A stretch of 11,017 bases of DNA, from the NCBI GenBank assembly GCA_030599175.1, contig JAUVON010000063.1, positions 1 through 11,017 of the forward strand. The letters are read 5' to 3'. Shown here one piece after another: positions 1-7,963 of this stretch. The number at the start of each line of letters is the position of its first letter. Positions within the stretch are counted from its first letter, which is position 1. Made by a program: the position numbers and the translations under genes. The stretch comes from Desulfobulbaceae bacterium. Its GTDB lineage: Bacteria; Desulfobacterota; Desulfobulbia; Desulfobulbales; Desulfocapsaceae. The notes beneath the pieces were generated by a model that had not been told where the DNA came from, did not search any database, and saw only the letters and a program-made list of their open reading frames with translations.

Positions 1-234
1 AGCACTATAGGCTGGGAGCTTACCAACATTATTTCCGGAGCCCCGATTGTCGGCATCGTCCTGTCACTGCCGGATACCGGGCCACTGTTCGTGGACTCCC
101 TGTTGAACTCGGATCTTTAGCTGGCCGGAGCCCTCATTCTCATCTATTGTGGGCTGGTAATTATTGGCACGCTTATTTCGGATCTTCTGCTGGTTGCCCT
201 TGATCCGCGTATTCGTATGGGAGGTAAATCCTAA
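1..234 (+). pseudogene. C-terminal end of a DppB-like ABC permease, interrupted by an in-frame TAG
   Basis: Reading from base 1 in the frame that ends at TAA 232-234 gives the last membrane segments of a DppB/OppB-type inner-membrane permease. Typical features are LSLPDTGPL before the break, then IGTLISDLLL and the family's usual terminal DPRIR. A TAG at 118-120 splits it, after LLNSDL and before LAGALILIYCGL. In relatives that I recall, this position is Tyr or Phe in an SQDMYLAG-like stretch, so one base change from TAT or TAC would explain it. The roughly 37 codons after the stop are still well conserved and the next permease starts directly at 235, so any loss would be recent. Alternatives are a sequencing error or amber decoding. 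The 5' part lies outside the window. The family assignment is firm, but whether the gene is truly broken is uncertain. Confidence 0.7.
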
Positions 235-1389
235 ATGTCAACAACTACAACAGCCACGGGTACCCTGAGTGTAGGCGTTGCAACACGTGAAACTAAAGTA
301 AAACGCACCGATACTGCCACCCACTGGCAGTTGATGTGGTGGAAGTTTCGCAACCATAAAATGGCCTTACTGGGTGGCTCAATTCTGGCCATCATGGCGA
401 TTCTCTCCTTATTTGCTGAGTTTGTCGGTCCCTACACACCGCAGGAGCGTACCGCAAAATATGCACAGGGGCGGCCGATGGGTTTCCATTTCATCGATGC
501 AGAAAATTCTTTTCATCTACGTCCCTTTGTCTACGCGCGAGTCGCCAAGCGTAACAAGGTAACCCTGAGAATGGAGACAACGGTCGATAAAACAGAAATG
601 TGGCCGATTTCATTCTTTGTTCGCGCAGACAAATACAAGATGTGGGGATTGTTCGAAAGTGATCTCCATCTGTTCGGCTTGGAAAATAATAGACACTTTC
701 TTCACCTGCTGGGTACCGATCAGTTAGGGCGTGATATGTTTTCACGTGTTTTATACGCCACCCGAACTTCGCTGTCTATTGGCGCCATTGGTGTGGGGTT
801 GGCATTTTTACTGGGAATAACTCTGGGCGGTATTGCGGGTTACTTCGGTGGCATGGTGGATGGTGTTATTATGCGGTTAATCGAATTTATCCGTTCGATT
901 CCGACCCTTCCGCTGTGGCTGGCGCTGGCCGCTGCACTGCCAAGAGAATGGACGGCATTGCAGGTCTACCTGTCGATAACGGCGATTCTTGCCTTGATTG
1001 GCTGGACACATCTGGCCCGTCGCGTTCGTGGTAAATTACTTGCTCTGAGAGAAGAGGAATTTGTCCTTGCGGCACGGTTATCGGGCTGCAGTCATGCCCG
1101 TATTGTGACTCGGCATATGTTGCCCTCTTTTATGAGTTATATGATCGTTGATCTGACCATATCCTTTCCCTACATCATCATGGCGGAAACTGCCCTGAGT
1201 TTTCTTGGCCTGGGTATGCGTGAGCCGATCGTCAGTTGGGGGGTCCTCTTGTATTCAGCACAAAATATTCGCTCGATGGTGTTGATGCCGTGGCTGTTGA
1301 TTCCAGGTCTGGTCGTTATCATTGCGGTCATTGCGTTTAATTTCCTCGGTGACGGTATGCGAGATGCAGCCGATCCCTATACAAAGTAA
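235..1389 (+). CDS. DppC-like ABC transporter permease with a large periplasmic loop
   Basis: Second permease subunit of a peptide/oligosaccharide-type ABC importer in the inner membrane, 384 aa. The N-terminus is cytoplasmic (about 1-42). TM1 spans about 43-65 and is followed by a long non-membrane loop (about 68-155). Then comes the DppC signature LGTDQLGRD (159-167) and a five-helix BPD_transp_1 core. The EAA-type coupling loop that docks on the ATPases is at about 273-299 (VLAARLSGCSHARI then HMLP). The C-terminus, GDGMRDAADPYTK, is typical of the family. The loop makes it longer than common DppC proteins (about 300 aa) and resembles the YejE/oligosaccharide-type branch. The ATG directly abuts the preceding TAA, and GGGAGG at about 219-224 serves as ribosome binding site. 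The transported substrate cannot be read from the sequence. Confidence 0.9.
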   Translation: MSTTTTATGTLSVGVATRETKVKRTDTATHWQLMWWKFRNHKMALLGGSILAIMAILSLFAEFVGPYTPQERTAKYAQGRPMGFHFIDAENSFHLRPFVYARVAKRNKVTLRMETTVDKTEMWPISFFVRADKYKMWGLFESDLHLFGLENNRHFLHLLGTDQLGRDMFSRVLYATRTSLSIGAIGVGLAFLLGITLGGIAGYFGGMVDGVIMRLIEFIRSIPTLPLWLALAAALPREWTALQVYLSITAILALIGWTHLARRVRGKLLALREEEFVLAARLSGCSHARIVTRHMLPSFMSYMIVDLTISFPYIIMAETALSFLGLGMREPIVSWGVLLYSAQNIRSMVLMPWLLIPGLVVIIAVIAFNFLGDGMRDAADPYTK

Positions 1390-1400
1390 AGGAAGCGAAT

Positions 1401-2423
1401 ATGAACCAGGATACTTTACTGGAAATCAAAAACATCTATATTTCCGTGGAGTTGGATGGACACTCTTTGCCGATCGTCGAAGATGTCAGTTTATCATTAA
1501 AAGCCGGTGAAATTCTGGCGCTGGTCGGTGAAAGTGGCTGCGGCAAGAGTGTCACAGCCCAGTCCATCATGCAACTATTGCCCAAGCCGCTCAAGATTGA
1601 GTCAGGCGAGATAAAAATGAATTCCCATAAACAGGGAAAAATTATTGATATCACCAAAATGGATCCAAGAGGCGCGGAAATTCGCAAGATACGCGGTAAT
1701 GAGATTGCGATGATTTTCCAGGAACCTATGAGTTCCTTTTCCCCACTCCACACCATAGGTAATCAGCTTATGGAAGTCATCCGGATCCACCGTAAAGCCA
1801 GTAAGCCCAAGGCTAAAGCGATCGCCGTGGAAATGCTGGATAAAGTTGGTATTCCAGGCGCCGCCCGCGTGGTAGATCAATACCCGCACGAGCTGTCCGG
1901 CGGAATGCGTCAGCGTGCGATGATTGCCAAGGCTTTATCGTGCAACCCGACCCTGCTGATTGCCGACGAACCGACCACTGCACTCGATGTTACAATTCAG
2001 GCTCAGGTATTGACCCTGATGCATGGACTGCAGAGCGAATTCGGCATGGCCATTATTTTTATCACCCATGACCTGGGTGTTGTTGCGCAGGTCGCTGACC
2101 GGGTTGCTATCATGTACCTGGGAAATATAATCGAACAAGGTACTGTCCGGGAAATTTTAAAGAACCCTAAACACCCCTACACAGTTAACCTGATAGAGGC
2201 GGTACCCCGGCTGGGTCGGCTGGAAGGCCGCAAGGCACTGGTTCCTATCCAGGGAAGTGTTCCCAGCCTTTATGATCGACCGGTCGGCTGTCCGTTTGTG
2301 ACACGCTGCACACGCGTGATTAATAATCGCTGTGAAGAGGCGATGCCGAGGCTGCTGTCGATGTCTACTGATCATCAGGTGGCATGTTTCCTGTACGACT
2401 CAACCGAGGGAGAAACCAGCTGA
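1401..2423 (+). CDS. Oligopeptide/dipeptide ABC transporter ATPase, DppD-like
   Basis: Cytoplasmic ATPase, 340 aa, expected to pair with the DppF-like protein encoded next and power the DppB/DppC permeases. The nucleotide-binding motifs are complete: Walker A GESGCGKS (43-50), Q-loop in IFQEPMSSF, signature LSGGMRQR (165-172), Walker B LLIADEP with D189 and catalytic E190, and the switch His H223 in ITHD. The C-terminal oligo_HPY region (KHPYTVNLIEAVPRL) is followed by four cysteines spaced C-x5-C-x7-C-x17-C, an arrangement seen in OppD/DppD proteins that can bind an iron-sulfur cluster. The ATG lies 11 bases after the permease stop with AAAGGAAG just upstream, consistent with operon translation. 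Confidence 0.93.
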   Translation: MNQDTLLEIKNIYISVELDGHSLPIVEDVSLSLKAGEILALVGESGCGKSVTAQSIMQLLPKPLKIESGEIKMNSHKQGKIIDITKMDPRGAEIRKIRGNEIAMIFQEPMSSFSPLHTIGNQLMEVIRIHRKASKPKAKAIAVEMLDKVGIPGAARVVDQYPHELSGGMRQRAMIAKALSCNPTLLIADEPTTALDVTIQAQVLTLMHGLQSEFGMAIIFITHDLGVVAQVADRVAIMYLGNIIEQGTVREILKNPKHPYTVNLIEAVPRLGRLEGRKALVPIQGSVPSLYDRPVGCPFVTRCTRVINNRCEEAMPRLLSMSTDHQVACFLYDSTEGETS

Positions 2424-3430
2424 TGGAACCGTTAATAAAAATTCGTGATCTCGACGTGACATTCCCGATAGGTAAATCCGGATTCTTCGGCAAACCTACT
2501 GCTTACCTGCAGGCGGTATCGGGAATTTCGCTGGATATCCACAAACGTGAAACCCTGGGTTTAGTAGGCGAGAGCGGTTCAGGTAAAACAACCCTGGGAC
2601 GCGCTATTCTCCATCTTGAAAAGCCGACCAGAGGTAAAGTAGAGCTCCGCCTTGATGATGAGTATGTCGACCTTGAAGACTTAAACACCAAAGAACTCCG
2701 CAAGATATGGCGCCATATGCAGATGGTTTTTCAAGACCCTTATGCGTCATTAAATCCTCGTATGACGGTTCGCGAGATCATCGCTGAACCCCTGGTTGTA
2801 AACCGGAAGGGTAACAAAAACGATATCCTGGAAAAGGTTGAAAAAGTTGCTGAGATGTGTGGATTGCAAAGAGATCAGCTCGGTCGATATCCACATGCAT
2901 TCAGCGGTGGGCAAAGGCAGAGGATTGCGATCGCACGCGCGTTAGCACTGATGCCGCAATTTATAGTCAGTGATGAACCTGTCTCAGCTTTAGACGTCTC
3001 TATTCAGGCACAAATCCTGAATTTATTTAAAGAGTTGCAGAATAAACTGGGTTTGACCTACCTTTTTATTGCGCACGATCTGGCAACCGTTGCCCATGTC
3101 TGCGATAGAGTTGCGGTGATGTATCTTGGACAGATCGTTGAACTTACCGAAACTGAGAAAATTTTTTACTCACCGAAACATCCCTATACGGAAGCTTTGA
3201 TGTCGGCCATTCCCGACATTGATCCGGATCGGAAAATGAACCCCGTACTTTCGAGCGGCGAGCGGCCTAATCCCGCTAACCCACCCTCAGGATGCCGGTT
3301 TCATACCCGATGTCGTTATGTAGAGCCGCACTGCAAGGAAGTCCAACCGGAACTGAGTGAAATAGTGGAGGGCCACTTTGTTGCCTGTCATCGTGCGGAA
3401 TCTCTGACCTTACAGGGGGCGATTGAGTAA
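2423..3430 (+). CDS. Oligopeptide/dipeptide ABC transporter ATPase, DppF-like
   Basis: Second ATPase of the importer, 335 aa from the ATG at 2423. That start overlaps the previous stop in TGATG and has GAGGGAGA at about 2406-2413, so I prefer it to the longer in-frame start at 2384, which lies inside the preceding gene. Motifs are Walker A GESGSGKT (49-56), Q-loop VFQDPYASLNPR, signature FSGGQRQR (160-167), Walker B with D184 and E185, and switch His H218 in IAHD. The oligo_HPY tail (KHPYTEALMSAIP) is present, with cysteines spaced C-x5-C-x6-C-x17-C as in the partner. LNPRMTV after the Q-loop is typical of the F-type subunit. This is the last gene of the importer operon in view. Confidence 0.93.
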   Translation: MEPLIKIRDLDVTFPIGKSGFFGKPTAYLQAVSGISLDIHKRETLGLVGESGSGKTTLGRAILHLEKPTRGKVELRLDDEYVDLEDLNTKELRKIWRHMQMVFQDPYASLNPRMTVREIIAEPLVVNRKGNKNDILEKVEKVAEMCGLQRDQLGRYPHAFSGGQRQRIAIARALALMPQFIVSDEPVSALDVSIQAQILNLFKELQNKLGLTYLFIAHDLATVAHVCDRVAVMYLGQIVELTETEKIFYSPKHPYTEALMSAIPDIDPDRKMNPVLSSGERPNPANPPSGCRFHTRCRYVEPHCKEVQPELSEIVEGHFVACHRAESLTLQGAIE

Positions 3431-3723
3431 CTGAAGTTTCCCGAAAATGTTTCTTGCCGGTTCCAGGCCGGCTGTGAATGAATCGCTCTGAGGTCTTTTC
3501 AAAAAACTAAATGAATCGGAAATAATTTATTCAGGAACTGACCTGCAACTGGTTCATGAAATTACCGTTTCGGTGTCACTTGACCTTCCCGTAGATCAAG
3601 AGTTCTGAATTTACTGCTTCGTATAGCTTTATTATTGATCCCGGATGACATATAGTTTCTGCCTGTGAAAATTGTTCGGAAAAAATGGGTTTTAAGACTG
3701 TAATTCTGCCAGCGAAGGAAAAT
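3431..3723. other. Non-coding gap between the importer operon and hisD
   Basis: This 293-base gap carries no convincing gene. A short GC stem (GCCGG at 3456-3460 with CCGGC at 3468-3472, loop of 7) follows the importer operon, but no T-run follows it, so it is at best a poor terminator. ATGAATCG occurs twice, near 3478 and 3512. The right half is AT-rich and probably holds the hisD promoter, but I cannot pick -35/-10 boxes with confidence. No run of histidine codons suggesting a leader peptide is visible. Confidence 0.5.
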
Positions 3724-5031
3724 ATGTTGATTACACCGGTAAATATAGCAAGCCCGGAAGGTGAGGCTGTTGTTAATGGTCTTCTTAATCGTTTTCAGAC
3801 AGCCGATCCCTCCTGTCAAAGAGTAGTGGAGAAGATAGTCAAGGCGGTGAGGGAGAGGAAAGACGAGGCTGTTATAGAATATTGTCGTAAATTTGATGCC
3901 CCGGACCTCAGTATCGAGAATTTACAGGTGAGCTCTGGCGAGTTGAAAGATGCTTATGGTCAGGTTACGGATGAGTTTCTGGAAACCCTTGGCAAAGCCA
4001 TTGATCGTATCCATACTTTTCATGAACGTGAAATGGAAGATTCGTGGCTGCAGACAAGAGAAGACGGCACTATTGTCGGGCGGCTTGTCAGACCGGTTGA
4101 TTCGGCGGGGCTCTATGTTCCCGGAGGACAGGGTGGATCGACTCCTCTGGTCTCTTCTGTATTGATGAACGGAATTCCGGCAGCCATTGCCGGGGTGAAT
4201 CGGCGTGTTATGGTGACACCCCCCAGTAGTGATGGAACTGTAAATCCATATCTGCTTGTTGCCGCTCAGGAGATAGGCATCACCGAAATATATAAAGCCG
4301 GTTCGGCCTGGGCTATTGCGGCTCTTGCCTATGGCACGGCAACGATATCCAGGGTTGACGTTATTGTGGGCCCGGGAAATCAGTATGTTGCTGAGGCCAA
4401 AAGACTGGTCTCAGGAATGGTTCGAATCGATATGATAGCCGGACCGTCTGAGGTCTTGATAGTGGCTGATGAAACTGCTGATCCTGCAAGTGTTGCTGCC
4501 GACATGCTGGCTCAGGCCGAGCATGATCCTCTGGCTCTCCCCATTCTGATAGCCCTCGACAATAAGCTTGCCGGGGGTGTGCTGCAGGAACTTGAACGTC
4601 AGCTGCCTTTACTCTCAAGAGAAGCAATTGCCAGAACCTCCCTGGTTAACAGGGGCGTTATCCTGGTGGTGGGGGATCTTGAAGAGGCGATTGAGACAGC
4701 CAACTCTATTGCCATCGAACACCTTGAACTGATGATAGCTGATCCATGGGCACAGATACCTCATATCCGTCATGCAGGAGCAATTTTTCTTGGCCACCAT
4801 ACTCCGGAAGCCGCAGGAGATTATATTGCCGGGCCGAATCATGTCCTGCCGACCATGGGAACGGCACGATTTGCCTCAGCCCTGGGGGTAGAGACTTTTC
4901 TTAAAAAAAGTTCTATCATCAGCTATTCTGCAGGTGCACTGGAAGGGGATGGCGGCGATATTCAGAGACTGGCAAAGCTTGAAGGGCTTGACGCGCATGC
5001 TGCGTCGGTTGCAGTTCGCCTGAAAAAATGA
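3724..5031 (+). CDS. hisD: Histidinol dehydrogenase
   Basis: Catalyses the last two steps of histidine synthesis, L-histidinol to L-histidine with two NAD+, in the cytoplasm as a zinc-dependent dimer. From ATG 3724 it is 435 aa, close to the E. coli enzyme (434). The residues that match the E. coli zinc ligands are Q264, H267 (in QAEHDP), D366 (in GDYIAGPNH) and H425 (in GLDAHAAS). The catalytic pair E332-H333 lies in IAIEHLEL. VIVGPGNQYV and IAGPSEVLIVAD are family hallmarks. AAGGAA at 3715-3720 gives the 3724 ATG a good ribosome binding site. An upstream in-frame ATG at 3685 would add 13 residues and has a weaker site (CGGA). The stop overlaps the rsmG start. Confidence 0.96.
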   Translation: MLITPVNIASPEGEAVVNGLLNRFQTADPSCQRVVEKIVKAVRERKDEAVIEYCRKFDAPDLSIENLQVSSGELKDAYGQVTDEFLETLGKAIDRIHTFHEREMEDSWLQTREDGTIVGRLVRPVDSAGLYVPGGQGGSTPLVSSVLMNGIPAAIAGVNRRVMVTPPSSDGTVNPYLLVAAQEIGITEIYKAGSAWAIAALAYGTATISRVDVIVGPGNQYVAEAKRLVSGMVRIDMIAGPSEVLIVADETADPASVAADMLAQAEHDPLALPILIALDNKLAGGVLQELERQLPLLSREAIARTSLVNRGVILVVGDLEEAIETANSIAIEHLELMIADPWAQIPHIRHAGAIFLGHHTPEAAGDYIAGPNHVLPTMGTARFASALGVETFLKKSSIISYSAGALEGDGGDIQRLAKLEGLDAHAASVAVRLKK

Positions 5032-5702
5032 GTTATGATTTTAAGGGACGATTGAAGGAAGGGTTGGATCACCTGGAACTCAGCCTGCCGGACGATTCAA
5101 TTAGGAGCCTTGAGATTTATTTCAATGAGTTGAAGAAATGGGGCGGGAAGATAAATCTTATTGCCAGATCGAGCAGTGACGAGGAGATTCTTGAAAATCA
5201 TTTTATCGACTCCCTGACTATTTTGCCTCTGCTTGAAAAAACAGACAGTCACCTGCTGGATGTTGGTACAGGAGCAGGGTTTCCTGGTCTGGTTTGTAAG
5301 ACAGTTCTGTCTGATTTGAAGGTTACCCTTGTTGAACCACGACAAAAAAGGGTATCTTTTTTGCGTCATATCACCCGTACCCTCGGTTTGCAGGATGTAA
5401 CGGTTCTGGACTGTCGTATAGAAGATGAAGCGAGGCTCCCATCTGCTTCATCTTTTACCCATATTACAAGTAGAGCAGTTTCCGACATAAAGGCTTTCAT
5501 GGTAATGGTGGGACGGTTTTCCGCCGGTGGGGCACGGGTTATCTGCATGAAAGGTCCGAAATGGCAGGTCGAAGTTGCAGACACGGCACAGGTTTTATCT
5601 GAAACCTATATTCAGGAAGAAGTTATAGAACTGTGTTTACCCTTTTCCGGTGCCCGTCGGGCGCTGCTGGTGTATGCTCCGTGTAGAATGCAACAAGATT
5701 GA
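5028..5702 (+). CDS. rsmG: 16S rRNA (guanine-527-N7)-methyltransferase
   Basis: SAM-dependent methyltransferase (RsmG/GidB) that makes m7G527 in 16S rRNA, 224 aa, cytoplasmic. The N-terminal helical part has the usual KINLIA and ENHFIDSL motifs. The SAM-binding loop is LLDVGTGAGFPGL (76-88), followed by the acidic strand end VTLVEPRQKR, then ITSRAV and the MKGP motif near the end. The start overlaps the hisD stop in ATGA, so translation is probably coupled. This gene often sits next to mnmG or parA/parB in other bacteria, but here it lies between two amino-acid biosynthesis genes. Loss of this enzyme is known to give low-level streptomycin resistance in several bacteria. Confidence 0.93.
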   Translation: MSYDFKGRLKEGLDHLELSLPDDSIRSLEIYFNELKKWGGKINLIARSSSDEEILENHFIDSLTILPLLEKTDSHLLDVGTGAGFPGLVCKTVLSDLKVTLVEPRQKRVSFLRHITRTLGLQDVTVLDCRIEDEARLPSASSFTHITSRAVSDIKAFMVMVGRFSAGGARVICMKGPKWQVEVADTAQVLSETYIQEEVIELCLPFSGARRALLVYAPCRMQQD

Positions 5703-5725
5703 ATAAAAAACAATAATAAAAGTAG

Positions 5726-6811
<1,086 letters not shown>

Positions 6812-6935
6812 TTTCATTCCGCGCAGTATGGATCTTGTTTAGTGCCTTACTCCAGAACTTCTGTAAGAAAAAACAAGAAATTGAGGAAGGTCGTTTAAAT
6901 TTTTTTTCGACTTGTCGGGTCAGAGGAGTCAATGC
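6812..6935 (+). other. Spacer between leuB and the PRPP-synthetase-like gene
   Basis: A 124-base AT-rich spacer. It contains a nested inverted repeat, CTTGTTT (6834-6840) with AAACAAG (6871-6877) enclosing CTTAC (6846-6850) with GTAAG (6863-6867). A run of T lies at about 6899-6907, some 20 bases further on. The distance is too great for a standard intrinsic terminator, so its role is open. AGAGGAG at 6923-6929 is the ribosome binding site of the next gene. Confidence 0.35.
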
Positions 6936-7853
6936 ATGGCAGAAAAAGAGAATGTCGTTCTTATTGCAAATGAAGCCTCAACCGAACTCGGGTACAGGCT
7001 GGCGGAAAGGCTCTGGATCACATTTACTGAAATGGAACGAAAACGTTTTTCAGACGGTGAGTCTTACCATGCTTTTCCTGAAAGTGTCTCCGGCAAAGAC
7101 TTGATTATTCTAGGGGCGACTCACAATGATAATTCCCATCAGGAGTTGCTGGATCTGATTTCCGGGGGGCGGTACTGGAACGCAGCCTCAATAAATGTGA
7201 TCATTCCCTATCTCGGTTATTCCACTATGGAAAGAGCCAGACCGAGCTCTTTTGAGCTACCCAAAGGTGTTACCCGTACACGACAAATTTTTCGTGCAAG
7301 ACCAAACTTTGTTGCTTTTGTGGATCTTCATTCAGAGGCGGTTCTTCACGCCCATGCTGGTGAGATCAGGGCCAAACACGTATGGACTGACAGTCTTGTG
7401 GTGGACAAAATCAAGAAGAGTGGTTTGCAGGAGTATGTGCTGGTTTCTCCCGATTATGGTTTTTCCAAGCGTGTGGCACGGCTTGCCAGTTTTCTTAACT
7501 GTCCCCACACCGCAGCTGATAAAGATAGATACGATACGGATAAAACCATTGTCAGCCAGGTGTCAAGTGTGGTGAAAGGTAAGACTGCAATAATCTGTGA
7601 TGATATGATACGCACAGGCGGCTCTATTATACAGACTGCCGAGCGATGTATCGAAGCGGGGGCTGTTGATGTTGTAGCCATGGCCACACACCTTGTCATG
7701 GCCGGTGACTCCCAGGAAAAATTTAAAAATAGTCCTGTTTCTAAGATCATAGGATCTGACACCTATCCGGGGAGAGAGAGTAATGATCTTATGGATGTCT
7801 ATTCTGTGGCACCGTTGCTGGCAGAGATAATTGAAGATCATCTGCATATATGA
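6936..7853 (+). CDS. Divergent ribose-phosphate pyrophosphokinase (PRPP synthetase-like)
   Basis: Homologous to PRPP synthetase, which makes phosphoribosyl diphosphate from ribose 5-phosphate and ATP. It has 305 aa from ATG 6936, which sits 6 bases after AGAGGAG; a TTG at 6912 is a less likely start. Family features are FSDGES (38-43), VIIPYLGYS, DLHSE with H132 matching the catalytic-domain His, K196 and R198 matching the catalytic flexible-loop Lys/Arg (DKDRYD), and the PRPP loop DDMIRTGGS (222-230). Key differences: the ATP-binding RQDR stretch is T97-M98-E99-R100 here, and the Asp of the usual DDMIDTGG loop is R226. It may be a divergent active enzyme (class II/III-like), a paralogue with another role, or a phosphoribosyltransferase-like protein. 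The family call is strong, the exact activity uncertain. Confidence 0.8.
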   Translation: MAEKENVVLIANEASTELGYRLAERLWITFTEMERKRFSDGESYHAFPESVSGKDLIILGATHNDNSHQELLDLISGGRYWNAASINVIIPYLGYSTMERARPSSFELPKGVTRTRQIFRARPNFVAFVDLHSEAVLHAHAGEIRAKHVWTDSLVVDKIKKSGLQEYVLVSPDYGFSKRVARLASFLNCPHTAADKDRYDTDKTIVSQVSSVVKGKTAIICDDMIRTGGSIIQTAERCIEAGAVDVVAMATHLVMAGDSQEKFKNSPVSKIIGSDTYPGRESNDLMDVYSVAPLLAEIIEDHLHI

Positions 7854-7860
7854 TGGCGTT

Positions 7861-7876
7861 TAAAAATTCGTTTTTA
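7861..7876. terminator. Weak AT hairpin with a TTCG loop after the PRPP-synthetase-like gene
   Basis: Perfect 6-bp inverted repeat TAAAAA/TTTTTA around the stable tetraloop sequence TTCG, 7 bases after the stop codon. The right arm doubles as a T-run, so it could act as a weak terminator. The stem is all A-T and may simply be chance in AT-rich DNA. Confidence 0.3.
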
Positions 7877-7963
7877 TCAATTAAATGCTTACGGTAGTGC
7901 TATTGTTTCAACTGCCTGTGTTCTCACTGGCACCCTCCATCAATACTTTATAAGGGAGAATCT

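Noticed and set aside
2384..2422. Upstream start for the DppF-like ATPase (13 extra residues)
   Set aside because: It lies within the DppD-like gene. The ATG at 2423 has a good ribosome binding site and gives the usual N-terminus.
3456..3472. GC-rich stem after the importer operon as an intrinsic terminator
   Set aside because: The stem is only 5 bp and no T-run follows, so it does not meet the pattern.
3431..3723. Possible histidine leader peptide or T-box upstream of hisD
   Set aside because: No run of His codons with a ribosome binding site and no convincing terminator/antiterminator pair is visible.
3562..3819. An 85-aa minus-strand reading frame in the gap before hisD
   Set aside because: It overlaps the start of hisD, has no recognisable motif and reads like the antisense of AT-rich DNA.
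6835..7104. An 89-aa plus-strand frame overlapping the start of the PRPP-synthetase-like gene
   Set aside because: It lies mostly inside that gene in another frame, and its peptide shows no known motif.
7928..7945. TGGCAC resembling the -24 box of a sigma-54 promoter before the binding protein
   Set aside because: The required -12 element (TTGC at the right spacing) is absent; the matching position reads ATCA.
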